DNA of 58,869 nt from Bacteroidaceae bacterium (lineage in GTDB: Bacteria; Bacteroidota; Bacteroidia; Bacteroidales; Bacteroidaceae), in NCBI GenBank assembly GCA_017536765.1, contig JAFXGV010000009.1, positions 1 to 58,869 of the forward strand, written 5' to 3'. The notes under the pieces were generated by a model. That model was given only the letters and a program-made list of their open reading frames with translations. It was not told the DNA's origin and did no database searches. Of this stretch, positions 53,823 to 58,869 are shown piece after piece. Both the position numbers and the translations under genes were made by a program. The first letter of the stretch is position 1. The number at the start of each line of letters is the position of its first letter.

Positions 53823-53870
53823 ACCATTTAATGAGGGCAATCCTGCACGGAATACCCTCATTAAAATGGT
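53823..53870 (-). other. Hairpin between the Cpl-7-like and Ca2+ ATPase genes
   Basis: Arms ACCATTTAATGAGGG and CCCTCATTAAAATGGT (15 pairs, one bulge) enclose an 18-base loop. On the minus strand it lies 12 bases after the upstream gene's stop. Only a weak T-run follows, so it may reduce but not stop read-through into the Ca2+ ATPase gene. Confidence 0.6.
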
Positions 53871-53881
53871 CAATATTCGCA

Positions 53882-54418
53882 TTACCAATAAAGATCGCCT
53901 TTACTGTAATTGAGATTCACCTGGTTCTGGATAGCCTGATAATTGTCTTTCAAGGCCATCTTTCTTTCATCGCCATTTCCATAGTCGCCACGGATAACCC
54001 GCTTTGCCATCAGAAGAACATCAACATCGCCACGACGCCCTGTATCGGCAACCGGTTTAGCAGCACCGGAAGCAACAGTTCTTCCACTCTCCAAAGATGA
54101 AGCGGCGTTGTCACTCGTTGCAGCCGCAGAGGTTCCCGATTGTTCCGCAGCCAAAGAAGAGGTTTCCGCCGCAGCACCGGCTACGGTCTCGGCCTCTGTG
54201 GCTACAGGACTATTTATTACAGCCTCTACCGTATTAACAATGGGGGTGTGGGGAGTAGTTCTTTCTTTGTCGCATGTATGTAAACATATCAAAGCTACAA
54301 TGGCGGCAACAATGAGCAGGAGCAAAACCCAGAGCCAACTTTTTTTCTTGGCAGGCTCTTTCCCCATTTTTTCGAAATCCTTGTTCGTAAAAAGTTGAAC
54401 ATTTCTTTCATTCCTCAT
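53882..54418 (-). CDS. Membrane-anchored protein with C-terminal Cpl-7-like cell-wall-binding domain
   Basis: This 178-residue protein has a basic cytoplasmic N-terminus, one membrane helix (about 27-46), a long Ala/Ser/Thr-rich linker (about 50-128) and a small C-terminal domain (about 130-170) reading VLLMAKRVIRGDYGNGDER and then QAIQNQVN. That pattern matches the Cpl-7/CW_7 repeat (ARxVIxGxWGNGxxR...YxxVQxxVN), which in phage endolysins binds the GlcNAc-MurNAc-dipeptide unit. Topology would put the domain in the periplasm. It lies 37 bases after terD copy 1, with no hairpin between, and probably tethers the complex to peptidoglycan. Confidence 0.7.
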   Translation of the reverse strand: MRNERNVQLFTNKDFEKMGKEPAKKKSWLWVLLLLIVAAIVALICLHTCDKERTTPHTPIVNTVEAVINSPVATEAETVAGAAAETSSLAAEQSGTSAAATSDNAASSLESGRTVASGAAKPVADTGRRGDVDVLLMAKRVIRGDYGNGDERKMALKDNYQAIQNQVNLNYSKGDLYW

Positions 54419-54455
54419 AATAAAGCACTTTTACATTGAACATTTAGAAGCCTAA

Positions 54456-55271
54456 TCAAAAAAAGCTATTGGCAATCGTCACAATTGGCACTACCACAAC
54501 ATCTCTACCAATCTCATCTCTTATATGCTCAAGTTTGTATCCCTTTGCTGTTGCTTCAAAACGCCACTCACCGTCCTCGTCACATTTAATAAATCCCAAA
54601 CATATACCCGTACATTCCCCTCTGGATAGACCATTGTCACAAAGTTCATTGTTATTCAGCAAGTATGGGCCGGCAATCACTTTATTGTCCATACCATCGG
54701 CATCCGGCTCAACGAACTCAACCATAGGATTCGAGATATGTACAAACTTCTTTCCTTCTTTCGCATCCTCTAAAGAGATGGTTGCAACTATTGCCACAGA
54801 CGAATATTGAGACATATCAATCTTTTCAACTCTAATATAAATCTCTTCCTCGTGTATATCATCCGCCGAGTCACCTTCTTGGCCTTGTTCGTCGTGCGAA
54901 CCTATTACACCACCACAGAGAGATAACGGATAACAACGTTCCATATATTCTTTTTTAGTCTTGCAAACTCCATCCTTTACAGCCTCTAATACATTGTGGT
55001 AGATTTTACCCTCAAACATATTGTCATCAGAAACGGGCTTCCACCTTATTGAAGAACGGAAACAGACAACATCGTCAATACGGGCTTTATCGCCTTTAAC
55101 AAATATCATTCCGTTCTTATCAAGCATTATTGCAGAGAGGTCCAAATCGGTGTGACCACCCCAGCTTAATCGCACTTTAATGATTTTCTCATCTTTATCA
55201 AAACTATCGGAGCTGATTTTTACCACATCACCGCTCTTCATAAACTGTTCGTTCGTAAATTTCGTTGGCAT
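54456..55271 (-). CDS. TerD-family protein, copy 1
   Basis: This 271-residue cytoplasmic protein has the TerD fold, a Ca2+-binding beta sandwich. The signatures are VRLSWGGHTDLDLSA (residues 33-47, with the D42-L-D44 calcium motif), then CGGVIGSHDEQGQEGDSADD, equivalent to the GAVxHSGDNxxGEGDGDDE segment of TerD, and VAIVATISLEDA. TerD proteins act in Ter stress systems linked to metal, phage and colicin resistance; the other Ter genes (terC, terB, telA) are absent here. The protein is about 80 residues longer than TerD because of an insert (about 70-110). It has its own promoter and leader and is about 78% identical to copy 2. Confidence 0.83.
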   Translation of the reverse strand: MPTKFTNEQFMKSGDVVKISSDSFDKDEKIIKVRLSWGGHTDLDLSAIMLDKNGMIFVKGDKARIDDVVCFRSSIRWKPVSDDNMFEGKIYHNVLEAVKDGVCKTKKEYMERCYPLSLCGGVIGSHDEQGQEGDSADDIHEEEIYIRVEKIDMSQYSSVAIVATISLEDAKEGKKFVHISNPMVEFVEPDADGMDNKVIAGPYLLNNNELCDNGLSRGECTGICLGFIKCDEDGEWRFEATAKGYKLEHIRDEIGRDVVVVPIVTIANSFF

Positions 55272-55321
55272 AATATAAACTTTTAATTATTAATAAATTC
55301 ATTCAAATTCCGGCAAATGGC

Positions 55322-55399
55322 TCACCGGTAAATACAGCTGTCATCTGCCACCATACATTGATCGTCACTCAAGAGAATCGTCTTGTTGGCACAATCCAT
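55322..55399 (-). CDS. Candidate 25-codon leader ORF, copy 1
   Basis: An ATG at 55399 opens a 25-residue frame with three Cys and several Asp (MDCANKTILL... ending DSCIYR), stopping at 55322, 50 bases before the terD ATG. Copy 2 encodes exactly the same peptide; the only base difference within the frame is a silent AGC/AGT. It could be a regulatory leader peptide. No Shine-Dalgarno site is evident, so translation is unproven. Confidence 0.4.
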   Translation of the reverse strand: MDCANKTILLSDDQCMVADDSCIYR

Positions 55400-55440
55400 C
55401 AATCCACTACCATTATTTATGTGCAATCGCCTGAAACAAC

Positions 55441-55471
55441 AAAAAAAGGAAAAGCAACCTTTGACTTTTCC
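55441..55471 (-). terminator. Leader hairpin with T-tract, copy 1
   Basis: On the minus strand GGAAAAG-T-CAA and TTGCTTTTCC make a 10-base stem with one bulged T and a 3-base AGG loop, followed at once by seven T. It starts about 10 bases after the predicted transcription start, so it can act as an attenuator for terD. Confidence 0.7.
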
Positions 55472-55486
55472 AAAAGCGAATCCTTG

Positions 55487-55517
55487 CAAATATATAAACA
55501 TTTATTAACTTGCCAAA
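55487..55517 (-). promoter_or_regulatory. Promoter of terD copy 1
   Basis: On the minus strand TTTG (55517-55514), 19 bases, then TATATTTG (55494-55487) is an ideal Bacteroidetes promoter. Transcription would begin near 55480, leaving a leader of about 210 bases. Confidence 0.8.
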
Positions 55518-55613
55518 AAAAACATTAATTTTTTCTAAAGACAGGTCAAAAGATGGTCCTAACATAAAGAGTAACAATGAGGCTCAAAGATAAAGGCCGT
55601 GAGAGCAGAACAA

Positions 55614-56429
55614 TCATACAAAGATTTTTGCAATCGTCACAATTGGCGATACCGCAACCTCTTTACCATTGTCATCTTTTATATGCTCAAGTTCGTATCC
55701 CTTTACTGTTGCTTCAAAACGCCACTCACCGTCCTCGTCACATTTAATAAATCCCAAACATATACCCGTACATCCCCCTCTGGATATACCATTGTCACAA
55801 AGTTCATTGTTATTCAGCAAGTATGGGCCCGCAATCACTTTATTATCCATACCATCGGCAGCCGGCTCAACGAACTCAACCATAAGATTCGAGAAATCTT
55901 CAAACCGTTCTCCTCTTTTCGCATCCTCTAAAGAGATGGTTGCTACTATTGCCACAGACGAATATTGAGACATATCAATCTTGTCAACTCTAATATAAAT
56001 CGCTTCCTCGTTTATATCATCCGCCGAGTCACCTTCTTGGCCTAGTTCGTCGTGCGAACCTATTACACCACCACAGATAGATGACGGATAACAACGTAGC
56101 ATATATTCTATTCTATTCCTGCAAACTCTATCCCTTACAGCCTCTGATACATCGGAGTAGATTTTACCCTCAAACATATTGTCATCAGAAACGGGTTTCC
56201 ACCTTATTGTGGAACGAAAACAGACGATGTCGTCAATACGGGGTCTGTTATTTTCCATGCATATTCTTCCATTCTCATCAAGCATTATGGCAGAGAGGTC
56301 CAAATAGGTGTAACCACCCCAGCTTAATCGCACTTTAATGATTTTCTCCTCTTTTTCAAAACTATTGGAGCTGATTCTTACCACATCACCACTATTCATA
56401 AACCGTTCGTTCGCAAATCTCCTTGGCAT
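55614..56429 (-). CDS. TerD-family protein, copy 2
   Basis: This 271-residue paralogue of copy 1 has the same length with no gaps in alignment; by eye about 211 of 271 residues are identical. Differences cluster at the N-terminus, at residues 52-63, 92-116 and 173-185, and at the C-terminus, while the core (SAIMLD, DGMDNKVIAGPYLLNNNELCDNG, FIKCDEDGEWRFEAT) is unchanged. The calcium motif is altered: residue 42 is Tyr, leaving Y-L-D-L in place of D-L-D-L. The gene is the first of the block and has its own promoter, so it may set expression of everything downstream. Confidence 0.83.
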   Translation of the reverse strand: MPRRFANERFMNSGDVVRISSNSFEKEEKIIKVRLSWGGYTYLDLSAIMLDENGRICMENNRPRIDDIVCFRSTIRWKPVSDDNMFEGKIYSDVSEAVRDRVCRNRIEYMLRCYPSSICGGVIGSHDELGQEGDSADDINEEAIYIRVDKIDMSQYSSVAIVATISLEDAKRGERFEDFSNLMVEFVEPAADGMDNKVIAGPYLLNNNELCDNGISRGGCTGICLGFIKCDEDGEWRFEATVKGYELEHIKDDNGKEVAVSPIVTIAKIFV

Positions 56430-56479
56430 AATATAAACTTTTAATTATTAATAAATTCATTCAAATTCCGGCAAATGGC

Positions 56480-56557
56480 TCACCGGTAAATACAACTGTC
56501 ATCTGCCACCATACATTGATCGTCACTCAAGAGAATCGTCTTGTTGGCACAATCCAT
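56480..56557 (-). CDS. Candidate 25-codon leader ORF, copy 2
   Basis: Same 25-residue peptide as in the copy-1 leader, from ATG at 56557 to a stop at 56480, with one silent difference. A single-base insertion lies just upstream of its ATG, so the frame before the ATG differs between copies while the ORF itself is preserved. Confidence 0.4.
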   Translation of the reverse strand: MDCANKTILLSDDQCMVADDSCIYR

Positions 56558-56599
56558 CAATCCACGACCATTATTTTATGTGCAATCGCCTGAAACAAC

Positions 56600-56630
56600 A
56601 AAAAAAGGAAAAGCAACCTTTGACTTTTCC
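56600..56630 (-). terminator. Leader hairpin with T-tract, copy 2
   Basis: Identical to the copy-1 hairpin: a 10-base stem with one bulge, 3-base loop and seven T, about 10 bases after the predicted start of transcription. Confidence 0.7.
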
Positions 56631-56645
56631 AAAAGCGAATCCTTG

Positions 56646-56675
56646 CAAATATATAAACATTTATTAACTTGCAAA
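56646..56675 (-). promoter_or_regulatory. Promoter of terD copy 2 and probably of the whole block
   Basis: On the minus strand TTTG (56675-56672), 18 bases, then TATATTTG (56653-56646). One base has been lost from the spacer relative to copy 1, which may change promoter strength. Confidence 0.78.
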
Positions 56676-56778
56676 AAAAACATTAATTTTTTCTAAAGAC
56701 AGGTCAAAAGATGGTCCTAACATAAAGAGTAACAATGAGGCCACGGTTATTAGACTTTCCCGGAATAGACAGTTCAAT

Positions 56779-57150
56779 TTAACCATCATCAATAGTAGAA
56801 CTTAAGTAACCCATTCTAAAGAACAAAAAATCTTGGATTAACCCACGGGTACCCCTGCACCCGGAAACACTCAAAACAAGGCAGAGTGGACAAAAGAGCA
56901 AAATGGTTCTGCTCTGAAAATCTAAAGAGAGAATGACATCATCGAGTTGCAGGGCATATAGTACACGAAAATATATACCAATCGCCACTGTTGGTGTACC
57001 TTTCTCTATGCGTGATACCGTAAGTGGGGAACAAGTAGCACGCTCTGCCACCTGCGCTACACTCAGATTACGACACAAGCGAGCAAGCTTTATTTGCTCA
57101 CCAACAACCTGCATTTTCTGCTCCAACTTTCGGGGTAATTTAGTTCCCAT
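56779..57150 (-). pseudogene. HipB-like Xre-family HTH regulator, C-terminus replaced
   Basis: The frame MGTKLPRKLEQKM...GEQIKLARLCRNLSVAQVAE...CSPLTVSRIEKG encodes a typical Xre/HipB-type DNA-binding domain (about residues 12-70). The sequence stays regular to LYALQLDDVILSL and then runs into unrelated, Cys/Phe-rich residues, so the normal C-terminal end is lost, by frameshift or recombination. No hipA-like kinase gene is nearby. The start at 57150 is chosen; an in-frame start at 57177 adds nine residues with no support. It is likely a decayed antitoxin whose DNA-binding part could still work. Confidence 0.55.
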
Positions 57151-57221
57151 TATACTCTTTGCAGCAGAGAAACACATTTAACGAAACAGTCAAGTTTATA
57201 TTTGATGGTTGTAGAGATTAA

Positions 57222-57407
57222 AGAGCCGAAATCAAAGAAGGAACTCTTGATGACTCATTCGAGTATGTCATTAATTTAGAGAAAGTAAAGTTGTATCTTC
57301 AAGACCTTTCTAAACATGAACGAGAAAGAAAGGCTAATCAAATAGAGTTGGACTACAAGGCAAGAAGGGAATGGTTCAAAACAAGCATGCTGACGGAAAA
57401 ACGGTAG
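57222..57407 (+). pseudogene. Remnant of an unidentified coding region
   Basis: After an in-frame stop at 57219-57221, an open frame of 61 codons without a good start reads as ordinary charged helical protein (GTLDDSFEYVINLEKVKLYL, then KARREWFKTSMLTEKR) and stops at 57405-57407. In-frame sequence before the stop (ETVKFIFDGCRD) looks coding too, so this is probably the broken C-terminal end of a gene. Family not recognised. Confidence 0.35.
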
Positions 57408-57467
57408 CGAGTGAATTAACACGACTATTCGTGGTAGTTTTGGGATACCCAAGAATTTAAGGCAAAC

Positions 57468-57527
57468 TATACCCTAATGGGTATAAAAGGCATATACGCA
57501 AGATGGATTATACCCGATAAGGTATAA
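57468..57527. promoter_or_regulatory. Pair of TATACC-N6-GGTATA operators
   Basis: TATACCCTAATGGGTATA (57468-57485) and TTATACC-N6-GGTATAA (57508-57527) share the same inverted half-sites and the same 6-base spacing. Their centres are 41 bases apart, about four helical turns. Paired operators of this form are expected for Xre/HipB-type repressors; the truncated HTH gene lies about 320 bases away. Confidence 0.65.
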
Positions 57528-57670
57528 ATTAGCGAAGAGTAAAATTTTTCTTTTCAGATTGGCGGAATTGCATACCGGGGCATAAATTCCTTTAGGACTT
57601 TTACGTTGTGCACCGCAAAAACCGCCACACAACACTTCCATACAGCTATTTTTGGTTTAACTCACGGTTT

Positions 57671-57702
57671 AACCAGGCTCAACGTAAAAAGTTGAGCCGG
57701 TT
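57671..57702. terminator. Hairpin GGCTCAAC/GTTGAGCC
   Basis: An 8-base perfect stem extended by AACC/GGTT across a single A bulge, with a 7-base GTAAAAA loop. It is terminator-like, followed by TTTACC. It belongs to the gene-poor region. Confidence 0.5.
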
Positions 57703-57738
57703 TACCTCATAAGACAAAGTATTTTTAGGTTTAACGAA

Positions 57739-57768
57739 AAAAGACAGCCAAAAAATTGATTGTCTTTT
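57739..57768 (+). terminator. Terminator-like inverted repeat
   Basis: AAAAGACA and TGTCTTTT with a 14-base loop, the right arm ending in four T. No gene is seen immediately upstream on either strand; it may be left from a lost gene. Confidence 0.4.
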
Positions 57769-57919
57769 CAAGTGGTGCCACCAGAAAATGAGTTCTATTT
57801 CTAAATGGCTCTATATCTTTGTGTTAAAGAATCGCAACAAACGTAATCTCCCGCTATTGCTCCACCTAAATTCTGCACCATTTTACAGTGTCTCGCAGAG
57901 TCGAGTTCCTACTCTGATG

Positions 57920-57949
57920 CAAAGGTAGTGAAAATATTTGAAACAGAAA
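57920..57949 (-). promoter_or_regulatory. Candidate promoter without a gene
   Basis: On the minus strand TTTC (57949-57946), 18 bases, then TACCTTTG (57927-57920), a good -7 box. The transcript would run toward the truncated HTH gene through about 770 non-coding bases, so it may be a relic or drive an RNA. Confidence 0.4.
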
Positions 57950-58051
57950 TAGGTACGCAAAAATTTTACTCCACCTCAGTTCGTAATCCCTACTTCGCAT
58001 ATTATACTATCAGTGATAATTGCATATTTGGGTTAATGTTGCGCACGCCTT

Positions 58052-58105
58052 AACCTATCATATAATATGCAAAAACAGCACTTTTTCTATATTTTATGAT
58101 AGGTT
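58052..58105. repeat. Inverted repeat with 32-base loop
   Basis: AACCTATCATA (58052-58062) and TATGATAGGTT (58095-58105) are perfect complements. Position directly before the tandem repeats suggests a joint replication, transfer or regulatory site. Confidence 0.5.
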
Positions 58106-58108
58106 GAG

Positions 58109-58144
58109 CACTTGCATGGTGACTTGCATAGTCACTTGCATGGT
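58109..58144. repeat. Three tandem 12-base repeats
   Basis: CACTTGCATGGT, GACTTGCATAGT and CACTTGCATGGT follow one another without gaps, sharing ACTTGCAT. They look like iterons or phased protein-binding sites. Confidence 0.75.
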
Positions 58145-58202
58145 AGTATCATTAAATTAGCTTATACACAACTTATGCACTAACTTGTACTCCCTTATAT
58201 CA

Positions 58203-58268
58203 ACTGGGTGCCAACTAGGTGCCGACTGGGTGCCAACTTAGTTCTATCTTAGTGCCTACTTGGTGCCA
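58203..58268. repeat. Six tandem 11-base repeats
   Basis: Units ACTGGGTGCCA, ACTAGGTGCCG, ACTGGGTGCCA, ACTTAGTTCTA, TCTTAGTGCCT and ACTTGGTGCCA are contiguous, with an exact 11-base period close to one helical turn. All three frames on each strand are interrupted by stops nearby, so a coding origin is unlikely. Confidence 0.75.
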
Positions 58269-58404
58269 TCATGGACACTATCATGAGCAGTTCATGAGCA
58301 CTTATAGTATTATACACTCACAAAAAATCAAGTCTAATTAAGCTACGAGGGCTATTCTCTTTTGTATTCTACGCGGTTTGTTTCTGATATATACTCGTAT
58401 TATT

Positions 58405-58869
58405 TTAATGGTTTTTATTAATTATATTGTCATCTTGAATATATGGGTACTTTGAGAAATCATAATACTTAGGTTCATTATCCACAATGTAACACATATC
58501 TCCATCATAGTTAGCACTACCGAACGCAGCTCTTGCTGTTAATTTAATATTTTCTATTCTGAAATCTTGAGAGGATATGGCCTCACATTTTTCGTAATTA
58601 AATATAGTAAGATTTACTCCTCCTGAATGAATAGAACTATTAAATCTAATGCCATCATATCCAAGGCTTTTTATATATTCGGCAATAACTTGAGTTGGAA
58701 TATAGTCATCAGTGTTGTTCGTAGGTTTTGAAAAAGCCCCTTGTATCATTCCCATTACATGCATATCTACAGTGGTATCTTTGTCGTTGGATAAATCAAG
58801 ATCTACAGCAATGTTAGCTACTTTTAAAAGTTCAGTTGTTTGTATTTTGGCAATATTCACAGCATCATA
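58405..58869 (-). CDS. RES-domain protein, C-terminal part (runs off the right edge)
   Basis: The frame is open to the last base of the window, so the N-terminus is missing; a GTG at 58860 is not a convincing start. Visible residues contain the RES-type C-terminal signature: YIPTQVIAEYIKSLGYDGIRFNSS, then GGVNLTIF and a cysteine-containing tail. RES domains bind NAD+, and in RES-Xre toxin-antitoxin pairs they degrade it; RES-like proteins in other contexts also exist. The Ser and Asn expected near the active site are present in NSS and VNL. About 45 extra residues follow the domain. Whether a cognate antitoxin lies outside the window cannot be seen. Confidence 0.7.
   Translation of the reverse strand, partial: YDAVNIAKIQTTELLKVANIAVDLDLSNDKDTTVDMHVMGMIQGAFSKPTNNTDDYIPTQVIAEYIKSLGYDGIRFNSSIHSGGVNLTIFNYEKCEAISSQDFRIENIKLTARAAFGSANYDGDMCYIVDNEPKYYDFSKYPYIQDDNIINKNH

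Larger units (their letters stand above)
55272..55580. repeat. Leader repeat unit 1 (duplicated with terD)
   Basis: This stretch is repeated almost exactly at 56430-56738: over about 310 bases I count two substitutions and two single-base indels. Together with the gene it forms a unit of roughly 1.13-1.16 kb present twice in tandem. It explains the gene-free region 55272-55613; positions 55581-55613 hold only a short spacer. Confidence 0.9.
56430..56738. repeat. Leader repeat unit 2 (duplicated with terD)
   Basis: Second copy of the leader at 55272-55580. The match ends at about 56738 (AATGAGGC versus AATGAGGCC then divergence), which marks the right edge of the duplicated unit. The gene-free stretch 56430-56778 is thus a terD leader plus about 40 bases of unique spacer. 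Confidence 0.9.
57408..58404. other. Gene-poor region with relic and repeat features
   Basis: I find no credible protein gene in this 1-kb stretch. It holds the operator pair, two hairpins, a lone promoter, an 11-base inverted repeat (58052-58062 with 58095-58105) and two clusters of short tandem repeats. The GTGGTGCCACCAG string at 57772-57784 resembles the 3' end of a tRNA read backwards but no tRNA can be folded. Confidence 0.5.

Noticed and set aside
54456-56429. Tellurite resistance operon
   Set aside because: TerD-family genes are present, but terC, terB, terZ/terA-type neighbours and telA are not; the surrounding genes point to the envelope instead.
57772-57784. tRNA gene end or integrase attachment site
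   Set aside because: Only a TGGTGCCACCA string resembles a tRNA 3' end on the minus strand; no arms can be paired in the following 80 bases and no integrase is nearby.
58109-58268. CRISPR array
   Set aside because: Repeat units are 11-12 bases and contiguous, with no spacers and no cas genes.

Overview
The window looks like a chromosomal segment of a Bacteroidales bacterium (Bacteroides/Prevotella relatives). Supporting this are a GH84 hexosaminidase, a GH95 fucosidase, a DUF4091 hydrolase, TonB-dependent and other outer-membrane barrels, many lipoproteins, A-rich leaders with few Shine-Dalgarno sites, and repeated promoter signatures of the Bacteroidetes type (TTTG, about 19-20 bases, TAnnTTTG). 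No rRNA, tRNA, CRISPR array, intact integrase or intact insertion sequence was seen.

Positions 1-35.2 kb are GC-rich chromosomal background. From left to right this holds thioredoxin; a DASS transporter with a porin and a GH84 enzyme; a BASS-like transporter; a Nudix gene followed by a large TPR protein and an outer-membrane barrel; the housekeeping run topA-aroK-speA-argB-ygjP-like; a tight four-gene unit (TonB receptor, calycin-like lipoprotein, DUF4091 hydrolase, flavodiiron protein); a GH95 fucosidase with duplicated lectin-like modules; a lipoprotein-anchored HTH regulator with a lipocalin-like partner; an M1 aminopeptidase; and a Sel1/WG-repeat pair.

Positions 35.29-56.74 kb form a visibly AT-richer block in which all eleven genes lie on the minus strand. 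In transcription order these are two TerD-family proteins in tandem, a membrane-anchored Cpl-7-like (muropeptide-binding) protein, a PMCA-type Ca2+ ATPase, an Hsp70/actin-like ATPase, a GrpE-like protein, a second Hsp70/actin-like ATPase, a membrane coiled-coil protein, a 2101-residue membrane protein with SEDS-like signatures and a complete penicillin-binding transpeptidase domain, a small two-TM protein, and a polytopic membrane protein with an HExxH motif. I read this as an accessory envelope machine: an ATPase/chaperone pair driving a fused glycan polymerase-transpeptidase, coupled to calcium through TerD and the Ca2+ pump. This is the most interesting part of the window, and I cannot match the full combination to a system I know.

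The two terD genes carry almost identical leaders (about 310 bases with 4 differences), while their proteins are only about 78% identical. Each leader contains a canonical promoter, an immediate terminator-like hairpin and an identical 25-codon small ORF.

Positions 56.74-58.87 kb are decayed mobile or toxin-antitoxin territory: a truncated HipB-like HTH gene, a broken reading frame, a pair of TATACC-N6-GGTATA operators, short phased tandem repeats, and the C-terminal part of a RES-domain protein running off the right edge.
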